Source: an uncultured Paracoccaceae bacterium
Lineage (GTDB): Bacteria; Pseudomonadota; Alphaproteobacteria; Rhodobacterales; Rhodobacteraceae
Length of the DNA stretch: 64,000 bases
Direction: 5' to 3'
Assembly (NCBI GenBank): GCA_947492825.1
Contig: CANLNT010000001.1
Coordinates: 186,001 to 250,000 of the forward strand
Shown one piece after another: positions 44,505-52,241 of the stretch (positions within the stretch are counted from its first letter, which is position 1; each line of letters opens with the position of its first letter). The position numbers and the translations under genes were made by a program. A model generated the notes under the pieces. That model was not told the origin of the DNA and did no database searches. It was given only the letters and a program-made list of their open reading frames with translations.

Positions 44505-45914
44505 TCATTCGGTCGCGGCGTTGTCGTCGGTGCCCGTGGCAGAGGTCGATAGAATCGCGCCGTCTGCCCATTCGCCTTCTTCAACCTCGCCAGTGGCATA
44601 GCGCATGGTGCCGGGGCCTTGGCGGCGGCCACGCACGAATGACCCTTCGTAGACGTCACCATTGGCGTAAGTGGCCACACCAACGCCTGACATCTCGCCC
44701 TCGGACCAGGCGCCTGCATAGACAAAGCCATCGGGCAGGGTGATCGTGCCAGTGCCGTGGCGCTGACCGTTCAGAAAACTGCCCTGATAGACGGTGCCAT
44801 CGGCATAGGTCGCCGTGCCTTCGCCATTGCGCTGTCCATCGGCCCATTGACCCACATAGGTGTAGCCATCGGCATAGGTCATGGTGCCTTGGCCGTGGTT
44901 CTTGGCGTTGAGGAATTCGCCTTCGTAGACCAACCCGTTGGCATAGGTGGCGATGCCGCGTCCGTTGATGACGCCCGCCTCCCACGCGCCGTCATAGGAC
45001 GACCCATCGGGGTAGGTGATCTTGCCTGTGCCATCGGCCAGATCGGCCTTGAAACTGCCGACATAGACCGAGCCATCGGGATAGGTCACTTCGCCCTGAC
45101 CGTCGATCTGGCCGTTGGCCCAGCTGCCCACGTAACGATAGCCATCGGTGCCGACAAAGGTACCTTGGCCGTGGCGTTTGTCGTCCTTGAAACCGCCATT
45201 GTAGGTGTCGCCGTTGGCATAGGTGACCTGACCCGTGCCTTCGCGGCGACCGGCCACAAGATCACCCTGATAAACGTCGCCATTGGGCTGTTCCAGCCGC
45301 CCGCTGCCTTCGATCTGACCATCGACCCAGGTGCCGGTATAGATCAGCCCGTCTTTCATGGTCAGGGTGCCGGTGCCTGCGCGTTCGCCCGCCACAAGCT
45401 CGCCTTCATAAACCGAGCCGTCGGGGTAGGTGATGCGGCCGGTGCCTTCTTTGACGCCATTGATCCAGGGGCCGGCGTATTCGTAGCCGCCAGGACTGCG
45501 CATGGTGCCGGTGCCGTGGTGCATGGCGTTGCGAAACTCGCCCTCGTAAGTGACGCCATTGGCATAGTTGGCGATGCCGCGTCCGGTGATCTGGCCAGCG
45601 GCCCAGTCGCCTTCGTAGGTGCCGCCGTCGGCAAAGGTGATCTTGCCGGTGCCATCGGGTTTGCCCGCGTCAAAAGACCCTTCGTAGATCGAGCCGTTGG
45701 GGAAGGTGGCGGTGCCCATGCCCTTGATCTCTCCGGCGACCCATTCACCGGTGTATTCATAGCCATTGGGCAAGCGGTAGGTGCCTTGGCCGTGCTGTTT
45801 GCCGTTCAGGAACGCGCCCTCATAGACGCCGCCGTCGTCGTATTGCTTGGTTTCAATGGTTTGCCCGATGGCGGGTGTCGCCAATCCAAGGGCCAGTGCC
45901 AGTGCAAGCCGCAT
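44505..45914 (-). CDS. Secreted MORN-repeat protein with about 18 repeats
   Basis: A 469-aa protein with a signal peptide (LALALALGLATPAIGQ) and about 18 tandem 23-residue MORN repeats of the form YEGxFxNGxxHGxGTxxxxDG covering residues about 30-450, so 69-bp DNA repeats. The tail is Thr/Asp-rich. MORN proteins form long beta-strand ribbons that bind lipids or act as spacers; here it would be periplasmic or surface-exposed. The repeat makes the opposite strand open too, giving a false 431-codon extension to nadE. Confidence 0.92.
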   Translation of the reverse strand: MRLALALALGLATPAIGQTIETKQYDDGGVYEGAFLNGKQHGQGTYRLPNGYEYTGEWVAGEIKGMGTATFPNGSIYEGSFDAGKPDGTGKITFADGGTYEGDWAAGQITGRGIANYANGVTYEGEFRNAMHHGTGTMRSPGGYEYAGPWINGVKEGTGRITYPDGSVYEGELVAGERAGTGTLTMKDGLIYTGTWVDGQIEGSGRLEQPNGDVYQGDLVAGRREGTGQVTYANGDTYNGGFKDDKRHGQGTFVGTDGYRYVGSWANGQIDGQGEVTYPDGSVYVGSFKADLADGTGKITYPDGSSYDGAWEAGVINGRGIATYANGLVYEGEFLNAKNHGQGTMTYADGYTYVGQWADGQRNGEGTATYADGTVYQGSFLNGQRHGTGTITLPDGFVYAGAWSEGEMSGVGVATYANGDVYEGSFVRGRRQGPGTMRYATGEVEEGEWADGAILSTSATGTDDNAATE

Positions 45915-46049
45915 TTTGCGTGTCTCCCGTTCCGCTCGACCCGCAGACTAGGAGATGTGGGGCAGGGTGACAACGGGGCGGAGGGGGCAATTGGCTTTCC
46001 CTTGCCGGTCGATCTGCTAGATCATGGCAGGTGTAAGAGGAATGTGACG

Positions 46050-47714
46050 ATGCGTGATCAATTTCGCCTGACGATGGCCCAGTTGAACCCCACGGTGGGC
46101 GATCTTGCCGGGAACTGCGCCAAGGCCCGCGCGGCCTGGGCCGAGGGCAAGGCGGCGGGCGCGGATATGGTGGCCCTGCCAGAGATGTTCGTGACCGGAT
46201 ATCAGACGCAGGATCTGGTGCGCCGGCCTGCGTTTCTGGCCGATGTCTGGACGCATTTGCAGGCGCTGGCGCAGGACTGCGCGGATGGGCCATTGCTGGC
46301 GATCGGCGCGCCTTTTCTGGACGGCGACCGGCTGCACAATTGCTATTTCGTGCTGGAGGGAGGTGCTGTGCGCACCCGGTTCGACAAGCATTTCCTGCCC
46401 AATTTCAATGTCTTCGATGAGGTGCGCCTGTTTAACCGCGGCGAGATCAAGAGCCCCTTTGCCCCCACAAACGAAGCCCCGCGCCTTGGTTGCCCGATCT
46501 GCGAGGACGCCTGGTACCCGGATGTCTGCGAGGCGATGGTGGAAAGCGGGGCTGAGGTGCTGATGGTGCCCAATGGATCGCCTTATTTTCGGGGTAAGTT
46601 CCCGATCCGGATGAACGAAATGGTGTCCCGCGTGGTCGAGAACGATGTGCCGCTGGTCTACCTGAACATGGTGGGCGGGCAGGACGACCAGATGTTTGAC
46701 GGCCGGTCCTTTGTGCTGAACCGGGGCGGTAAGCTGGCGGTGATGTTGCCTTTCATGGAAGAGGCTGTGGTGCATGTGGACTTCCGGCGCGCCGATGACG
46801 GCTGGGAAGCCGTCGAGGGCGCGAAGGCCGATCTGCCGGACGAGATTGAGCGTGATTACCATGTGATGGTTGGCAGCCTGCGCGATTACATGGCGAAAAC
46901 CGGGTTCAAGAAGGTGCTGCTGGGCCTGTCGGGCGGGATTGATTCTGCGATTGTTGCGGCCATTGCCGCCGATGCGTTGGGCCCCGAAAATGTGCGCTGT
47001 GTGATGCTGCCGTCTGAATACACTTCGCAAGGATCGCTGGACGATGCGGCGGCCTGCGCAGAGGCGCTGGGCTGTCACTATGACACGGTGCCGATCAAGG
47101 CGACGCGGGATGCGGTGACGGATACACTGGCGGGCCTGTTTGAAGGCCGCGATGAAGACCTGACCGAGGAAAACATCCAAAGCCGGATCAGGGGGCTGTT
47201 GTTGATGGCGCAGTCCAACAAGTTTGGCGAGATGCTGCTGACCACCGGCAACAAGTCAGAGGTCGCAGTGGGGTATGCCACGATCTATGGCGATATGGCG
47301 GGCGGCTATAACCCGATCAAGGATATGTACAAGACGCGGGTTTTTGCGGCCTGCCGCTGGCGCAACGCCAATCATCGGCCCTGGATGAAGGCTCCGGCAG
47401 GCGAGGTGATCCCGGTGGCGATCATCGAAAAGCCGCCCAGTGCGGAATTGCGACCTGATCAGAAGGACGAGGACAGCCTACCGCCTTATGACGTGCTGGA
47501 TGGCATTCTGGAGATGCTGGTGGATGATGAGGCCAGCGTCGCGGATTGCGTCGCCAAAGGATATGACCGCGAGACGGTCAAACGGGTGGAGCATCTGATT
47601 TACATCAGCGAATACAAGCGGTTCCAGTCGGCCCCCGGCCCGCGTTTGAGTAAGCGGGCGTTCTGGCTGGATCGGCGCTATCCGATTGTGAACCGCTGGC
47701 GCGATGGCAGCTAG
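46050..47714 (+). CDS. nadE: Glutamine-dependent NAD+ synthase
   Basis: A 554-aa enzyme, last step of NAD synthesis. Residues 1-265 are a nitrilase-type amidase taking ammonia from glutamine: catalytic Glu in LPEMFVTGY, Lys in FDKHFLPNF and Cys in GCPICEDAW. The C-terminal synthetase has the P-loop LSGGIDSAI near 300 and KSEVAVGYATIYGDMAGG. The start at 46050 fits the family; the frame is open upstream to 44757 only because it runs antisense to the MORN repeats. RBS AGAGGAA lies upstream. Confidence 0.97.
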   Translation: MRDQFRLTMAQLNPTVGDLAGNCAKARAAWAEGKAAGADMVALPEMFVTGYQTQDLVRRPAFLADVWTHLQALAQDCADGPLLAIGAPFLDGDRLHNCYFVLEGGAVRTRFDKHFLPNFNVFDEVRLFNRGEIKSPFAPTNEAPRLGCPICEDAWYPDVCEAMVESGAEVLMVPNGSPYFRGKFPIRMNEMVSRVVENDVPLVYLNMVGGQDDQMFDGRSFVLNRGGKLAVMLPFMEEAVVHVDFRRADDGWEAVEGAKADLPDEIERDYHVMVGSLRDYMAKTGFKKVLLGLSGGIDSAIVAAIAADALGPENVRCVMLPSEYTSQGSLDDAAACAEALGCHYDTVPIKATRDAVTDTLAGLFEGRDEDLTEENIQSRIRGLLLMAQSNKFGEMLLTTGNKSEVAVGYATIYGDMAGGYNPIKDMYKTRVFAACRWRNANHRPWMKAPAGEVIPVAIIEKPPSAELRPDQKDEDSLPPYDVLDGILEMLVDDEASVADCVAKGYDRETVKRVEHLIYISEYKRFQSAPGPRLSKRAFWLDRRYPIVNRWRDGS

Positions 47715-47804
47715 CCGGTCGGTCGGACCTGTTTGCGCTGACGCGCAAAAGTGCCCCGCCCGCCCGGAGCCTTGTGATAGGGTGGCGGTGAGGAGGATTC
47801 TGGG

Positions 47805-48233
47805 ATGGCAGAAAACAAGACCAAGGCAACCCAAGCGTCGGTCGAGGAATTCATAGCGCAGGTCGATCACAAGACGCGCCGAGAGGATGCCATCGTTCTG
47901 GATGCACTTTTCCGACGGGTGACCGGCTGGACCCCCAAGATGTGGGGGCCGTCGCTTATTGGCTATGGCAGCTATGATTACACTTATGAAAGTGGTCGGT
48001 CAGGGTCGATGCTGGCCACGGGATTCAGCCCGCGCAAGGCCAATATGGTGATGTACATCATGCCCGGATATCAGGAGCTGGGCGATATGCTGGCGCGGGT
48101 CGGAAAACACCGGATCGGCAAATCGTGTTTGTATCTGGGGCCTTTGAAGAACAACGATATGAATGTGCTGGAAGAGATCATTCGCGCCGGATTGGATGAC
48201 CTGGGGAAACGCTGGCCGGTCCACCCCTCCTAG
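47805..48233 (+). CDS. DUF1801 (YdhG-like) protein
   Basis: A 142-aa protein with the DUF1801 signature: VEEFIAQVDHKTRREDA, then MWGPSLIGYGSYDYTYESG and GSCLYL-type strand KSCLYLGPLKNND. The family is small, soluble and of unknown function, with a structure of SHOCT-like or iron-chaperone-like type (frataxin-like fold for some members). AGGAGG lies 13 bases upstream of the ATG. It lies between nadE and gltX on the same strand. Confidence 0.9.
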   Translation: MAENKTKATQASVEEFIAQVDHKTRREDAIVLDALFRRVTGWTPKMWGPSLIGYGSYDYTYESGRSGSMLATGFSPRKANMVMYIMPGYQELGDMLARVGKHRIGKSCLYLGPLKNNDMNVLEEIIRAGLDDLGKRWPVHPS

Positions 48234-48281
48234 ACATTTGAGAGGCTGCGTGACACATGGGGGCAACTTTGGAGAGACCCC

Positions 48282-49604
48282 ATGACCACCACCCGTTTTG
48301 CCCCTTCACCCACCGGCTGGCTGCACATTGGCAACCTGCGCGCGGCGTTGTTCAACTATGCGATTGCGCGGCAACAGGGCGGCACCTTCATTCTGCGGAT
48401 TGATGACACCGATGCGGAACGGTCCAAGGAAGAATATATCGACGGTATTACCGATGTCCTGGGCTGGCTGGGGTTTGATTGGGACCGGGTTGAGCGGCAA
48501 TCGGCGCGGCTGGATCGCTACATGGCTGCCAAGGACAAGCTGGTGGAAATGGGGCGGCTTTATGAGTGTTTCGAGACGCCGGTTGAACTGGATCTGAAGC
48601 GCAAAAAGCAGCTGAACATGGGCAAGCCGCCGGTTTATGACCGCGCGGCGTTGAACCTGACAGAGGACCAGAAGGCGGCCTATCGCGCCGAGGGGCGGAC
48701 CGGGCATTGGCGGTTCAAGCTGGATCAAGAGCGGATCAATTGGACCGACGGTATTCTGGGCGAGATTTCGATTGATGCCGCAAGCGTGTCGGACCCGGTG
48801 CTGATCCGCGGCGATGGTCAGATTTTGTATACTTTGGCCAGCGTTGTAGATGACGTAGAAATGGGGATCACCGATGTGGTACGCGGGTCGGATCATGTGA
48901 CAAACACCGCCACCCAGATCCAGATTATCGAGGCCATCGGTGGCGATGTGCCGCGCTTTGCGCATCACTCTTTGCTGACGGGGCCACAAGGCGAAGGGCT
49001 GTCGAAGCGTTTGGGCACGCTGGCATTGAAAGACCTGCGCGATCAGGGGATTACCCCGCAGGCGATCATGAGCCTGATGGCGCGGCTGGGATCGAGCGAT
49101 CCGGTGGAGTTACGGTCTGACATCGCCGACGTGGTCGCCGGGTTTGATTTGTCCAAGTTCGGGTCAGCCCCAACCAAGTTTGACGTAGAAGATTTGCGCC
49201 CGATGACGGCGCGTTATCTGGGCACGCTGGATGCCAGTGCGGTGGCCGAGACGCTAGAGGCCGCAGGTGTGCCGGTGGCGTTGCGGGAGGCGTTCTGGGC
49301 AGCGGTGCGCGAGAATATCAGCACGTTGGATGACGTGGCGGGCTGGTGGGCGCAGTTCCGCGATGGGGCGACACCATTGGTGGCGGATGAGGACCGGGAT
49401 TTTGTCGCACAAGCCTTCGATTTGCTGGGTGATCCGCCTTACGCGGGGGATACCTGGGGGACGTGGACCGCAGCCGTGAAAGAGGCGACAGGCCGCAAGG
49501 GCAAGGGGCTGTTCATGCCGCTGCGCCAGGCGGTCACGGGTCGTCAGCGCGGGCCGGAAATGGCCGAAGTGATGCCTCTTTTGCAAGTAAAACCAAAGCT
49601 TTAA
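48282..49604 (+). CDS. gltX: Glutamyl-tRNA synthetase, short form
   Basis: A 440-aa class I synthetase. HIGH-like motif HIGN near residue 15 (FAPSPTGWLHIGNLRAA), tRNA-contact ILRIDDTDAERS, and KMSKS-like GLSKRLG near 238. Alphaproteobacteria often carry two GluRS and no GlnRS, with one charging tRNA-Gln with Glu for later amidation; a 440-aa form like this could be that one, but cannot be told from sequence alone. It ends head-on with the zinc-ribbon gene, sharing stop bases. Confidence 0.95.
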   Translation: MTTTRFAPSPTGWLHIGNLRAALFNYAIARQQGGTFILRIDDTDAERSKEEYIDGITDVLGWLGFDWDRVERQSARLDRYMAAKDKLVEMGRLYECFETPVELDLKRKKQLNMGKPPVYDRAALNLTEDQKAAYRAEGRTGHWRFKLDQERINWTDGILGEISIDAASVSDPVLIRGDGQILYTLASVVDDVEMGITDVVRGSDHVTNTATQIQIIEAIGGDVPRFAHHSLLTGPQGEGLSKRLGTLALKDLRDQGITPQAIMSLMARLGSSDPVELRSDIADVVAGFDLSKFGSAPTKFDVEDLRPMTARYLGTLDASAVAETLEAAGVPVALREAFWAAVRENISTLDDVAGWWAQFRDGATPLVADEDRDFVAQAFDLLGDPPYAGDTWGTWTAAVKEATGRKGKGLFMPLRQAVTGRQRGPEMAEVMPLLQVKPKL

Positions 49605-49864
49605 CCACGACCTTCTGCCCAGCGGGGCAAGTTCGGGATGCCGCGGGTAAAGGCCCAGGCCATGATCTTTGGCATCCCCTTGTCGTGCAGGGCTGTCAGG
49701 CAATTAGCCTGAAATTCGGCCGCTGTGACGCCCTGATGCACAAAGGCGCCATTAGCATAGCAGATCGAACAATAGGTGGTGGATTTGCTGCCATCCGCCT
49801 CTGACCCGCCGCCTTGCGGGTCGTTCTTGAGCGGCATGCCGCAGCTTTCGCATCGCTTGGCCAT
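49601..49864 (-). CDS. Zinc-ribbon small protein, divergent from merR
   Basis: An 87-aa protein with a four-Cys zinc ribbon: CESC at residues 5-8 and CSIC at 32-35, joined by an Asp/Gly-rich loop. The C-terminal half is helical (AAEFQANCLTALHDKGM). This matches the putative zinc-ribbon family often adjacent to MerR or AraC effector-binding proteins. It shares a perfect operator with merR (49905-49930). A metal- or redox-linked role is inferred. Confidence 0.85.
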   Translation of the reverse strand: MAKRCESCGMPLKNDPQGGGSEADGSKSTTYCSICYANGAFVHQGVTAAEFQANCLTALHDKGMPKIMAWAFTRGIPNLPRWAEGRG

Positions 49865-49904
49865 CTGGCCCTCCTTACTGGTCAGGTCGCGATAAGGGTG
49901 CTAC

Positions 49905-49930
49905 AAACCGTTGAGTCGAGTCAACGGTTT
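49905..49930. promoter_or_regulatory. Perfect MerR-type operator between zinc-ribbon gene and merR
   Basis: AAACCGTTGA (49905-49914), spacer GTCGAG, TCAACGGTTT (49921-49930): a perfect 10-bp dyad. TTGAGTCGA resembles a -35 hexamer overlapped by the operator, as MerR regulators use. It lies 41 bases from one start and 12 from the other, so it could control both genes. Confidence 0.7.
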
Positions 49931-49941
49931 TGGAGCGGCAT

Positions 49942-50307
49942 ATGCGAATTGGCGAATTGGCGAAGCGGTCCGGGCTCAGCCGGGACACGTTGCGGTTTTA
50001 CGAGCGGCAAGGGCTGATTGGCTCTGCGCCCGAGCCGGGAAAGACCAACAATTACCGGCAGTACCCCGATGAAACCTTGATCACGCTGGAATGGATTGCA
50101 GAGGCGCAAGCGGCGGGGCTGACGCTTGCTGAATTGACGGTTCTGCTGGGGCAGTTGGAGGCGGATGCGGGAGAGGATTTTGACGGGTTTGCTTTTCTTG
50201 ATGCGCGGATTGCAGAGGTGGAGGCGCGAATCGTACGGTCAAAGCGGTTTTTGGCGACGCTGATGCAGACGCGCGATGCTCTGGCGCGGGCGCCTTATTC
50301 AGATTAG
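49942..50307 (+). CDS. MerR-family regulator
   Basis: A 121-aa protein with the N-terminal winged helix MRIGELAKRSGLSRDTLRFY and ERQGL, then a dimerisation coiled coil and C-terminal AEVEARIVRSKRFLATLMQT. No metal-binding Cys is present in the C-terminus, so it is not a classic metal sensor; the inducer is unknown. The ATG at 49942 follows GGAG; a TTG at 49930 would lie inside the operator. It is in the same direction as the MATE gene, 29 bases downstream, and may regulate it. Confidence 0.9.
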   Translation: MRIGELAKRSGLSRDTLRFYERQGLIGSAPEPGKTNNYRQYPDETLITLEWIAEAQAAGLTLAELTVLLGQLEADAGEDFDGFAFLDARIAEVEARIVRSKRFLATLMQTRDALARAPYSD

Positions 50308-50336
50308 GTCTGGGGCAGGCAACGCCCGGAGGCACC

Positions 50337-51722
50337 ATGGCCGAAGACGCCAAATTTCTGACCGGCAGCACGCTGCGCCACGTGACTGTCATGGCGCTCA
50401 GCAGCACAGTGGGCCTGATGGCCGTGTTTCTGGTCGACTTCATTGACATGATTTTCATCGCCATGCTGGGCAAGGCAGAGCTCGCAGCAGCGATCGGATA
50501 TGCTGGCGCAATCCTGTTTTTCACAGGTTCTTTCGGGATTGGTATCGCGATTGCCTGCGGTGCGTTGGTGGCCCGCGCGCTGGGTGCGGGCGAGGCAGAG
50601 TTGGCGCGACAACGCGCGACAAACGCGTTGATCATCGGTGCGATTGGCGGGGCCATTTTTGCGGCGATTGTCTGGGCGTTCACGCCGCAATTGGTCGGGT
50701 TGCTGGGGGCCACCGGGGACAAGCAGACGCTGGCGGTGCAATTCATGCGGGTGATCCTGCCAAGCCTGCCCATCCTGCTTTTGGGAATAGTGGGCGGCGC
50801 TGTGCTGCGCGCGCATGGCGATGCGAAGCGGTCGATGTGGGTGATGATCTATGGTGGCATCGTCAACGCGGTGCTGGATCCGATCCTGATCTTTGGCCTT
50901 GATCTGGAGCTGACCGGGGCCGCGCTGGCCAGCATTGCCGCGCGCTTCACCATCGCCGGTTCCGCGCTTTGGGCGATCCATAAGCATTATGGCGGCTTTG
51001 GTGCGCCGACATTTGGCAGCGTCTGGCACGATATGAAACCGATTATGGCAATCGCAGGCCCGGCGGTGCTCACGCAACTTGCCACACCTGTGGGTCAGGC
51101 CTATGTCACCCGCGCGATGTCGACCTATGGTGAAGAGGCCGTGGCGGGCATGGCGATTATCGGACGTCTGACCCCGGTGGCCTTTGGCGTAATCTTCGCC
51201 CTCTCTGGGGCGGTTGGGCCGATCATTGGGCAAAACGCAGGGGCTGGAAAGCAGGACCGGGTGCGAGAGGCTTATCGGGACGCGCTGATCTTTACCGGAG
51301 CGGTCGTGCTGTTGGTGTCGGCCATTTTGTTCGGATTGCGTGGGCCGCTGGCTTGGCTGTTCCAGTTGGACGGGGTCGCGCTGCAACTGGTATTCCTGTT
51401 CGCCGGGCCGCTGTCGCTTTTGTGGTTTTTCAATGGAATGGTCTTTGTCAGCAACGCGGCCTGCAATAATCTTGGGCATCCGTTCTATTCGACCTGGGTC
51501 AATTGGGGCCGACATACGTTGGGAACTATCCCCTTTGTGATGCTGTTTGCATGGTGGTTTGGTGCGGCGGGCGTGTTGATCGGACAAGCCGTGGGCGGCG
51601 TCGTCTTTGGCCTGATCGCGGGTTTCATTGCCAACCGCGTAATCGCGATGGGTGCCGACGATACGCGCGGGCCGTTCGAGAAACAGCTGACGCTATTTCG
51701 GCACCTCCATACGCGTCGCTAG
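50337..51722 (+). CDS. MATE-family multidrug/cation efflux transporter
   Basis: A 461-aa inner-membrane protein with twelve spans in two six-helix halves: VFLVDFIDMIFIAMLGKAELAA near residue 25, and GEEAVAGMAIIGRLTPVAFGV in the second half. It exports drugs or metabolites using a Na+ or H+ gradient; the acidic residue near the first span (FIDMIF) is the expected coupling site. It follows merR by 29 bases, so expression may follow the MerR inducer. Its 3' end overlaps the GGCT gene by 30 bases, head to head. Confidence 0.94.
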   Translation: MAEDAKFLTGSTLRHVTVMALSSTVGLMAVFLVDFIDMIFIAMLGKAELAAAIGYAGAILFFTGSFGIGIAIACGALVARALGAGEAELARQRATNALIIGAIGGAIFAAIVWAFTPQLVGLLGATGDKQTLAVQFMRVILPSLPILLLGIVGGAVLRAHGDAKRSMWVMIYGGIVNAVLDPILIFGLDLELTGAALASIAARFTIAGSALWAIHKHYGGFGAPTFGSVWHDMKPIMAIAGPAVLTQLATPVGQAYVTRAMSTYGEEAVAGMAIIGRLTPVAFGVIFALSGAVGPIIGQNAGAGKQDRVREAYRDALIFTGAVVLLVSAILFGLRGPLAWLFQLDGVALQLVFLFAGPLSLLWFFNGMVFVSNAACNNLGHPFYSTWVNWGRHTLGTIPFVMLFAWWFGAAGVLIGQAVGGVVFGLIAGFIANRVIAMGADDTRGPFEKQLTLFRHLHTRR

Positions 51723-52241
51723 GCAAGCATCGACCAGCGCAATTTCTTGCGCAGTCAGCGTTTGACGGCGCGGATAACGCGGTGCGGCGCGGTCATCCAG
51801 GATCGGGGCGTCCCAGCCGTGGGTCGACGCAAAGAAGCGCGCCACGCCTTGCGGGCCAAAGGTGTGCAGATACCCCTGCACGACCACATCAAGATAGCTG
51901 AGCAGGATCGGCGTGTTGGTCGCCGTTGCCGTGGCGAGGTTGGCATTGACCCGATAGATGACGGTCGGCTGATCCGCGCCAAGGGCTGCGGTGACGTCGA
52001 CACGGGCATAGGCGGCCTCTCGCGCGTCGAGGTCCGTCCATTGGGCGGGGCTGACGTCTGCAACCAGCCCGTCAATTTCCTGATCGGCGGCCCGCTCGAC
52101 CGACAAAAACGCGGTATCGCGCAGGGTGGTTGATTGCCAGACCCGTCGCCACCCTTTGAGCGTGGCTTGTCGCGGATTGGCGTAGTCATGGGTCGCGGTG
52201 TTGACCAGACTGCCGTAACCGAAGAATGCGGACCCGGTCAT
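51693..52241 (-). CDS. Gamma-glutamylcyclotransferase-like protein
   Basis: A 182-aa protein with the GGCT fold marks: GYGSLVN at residues 8-14 (substrate loop) and the acidic stretch DLDAREAAYARVDV, where the Glu after Arg is the usual general acid. It would convert gamma-glutamyl amino acids or glutathione to 5-oxoproline. Its start overlaps the stop of the ybbP-like permease (ATGA), so it is translated with that operon. Confidence 0.85.
   Translation of the reverse strand: MTGSAFFGYGSLVNTATHDYANPRQATLKGWRRVWQSTTLRDTAFLSVERAADQEIDGLVADVSPAQWTDLDAREAAYARVDVTAALGADQPTVIYRVNANLATATATNTPILLSYLDVVVQGYLHTFGPQGVARFFASTHGWDAPILDDRAAPRYPRRQTLTAQEIALVDACLATRMEVPK

Noticed and set aside
44505-45914. 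Possible CRISPR-like or satellite repeat
   Set aside because: The 69-bp units have no spacer pattern and encode regular 23-residue MORN repeats in one frame, so it is a coding repeat. No CRISPR array is seen elsewhere in the window.
44757-46049. 431-codon upstream extension of nadE
   Set aside because: It is antisense to the MORN repeats; the repeats explain why it is open, and NadE's nitrilase domain begins at the ATG at 46050.
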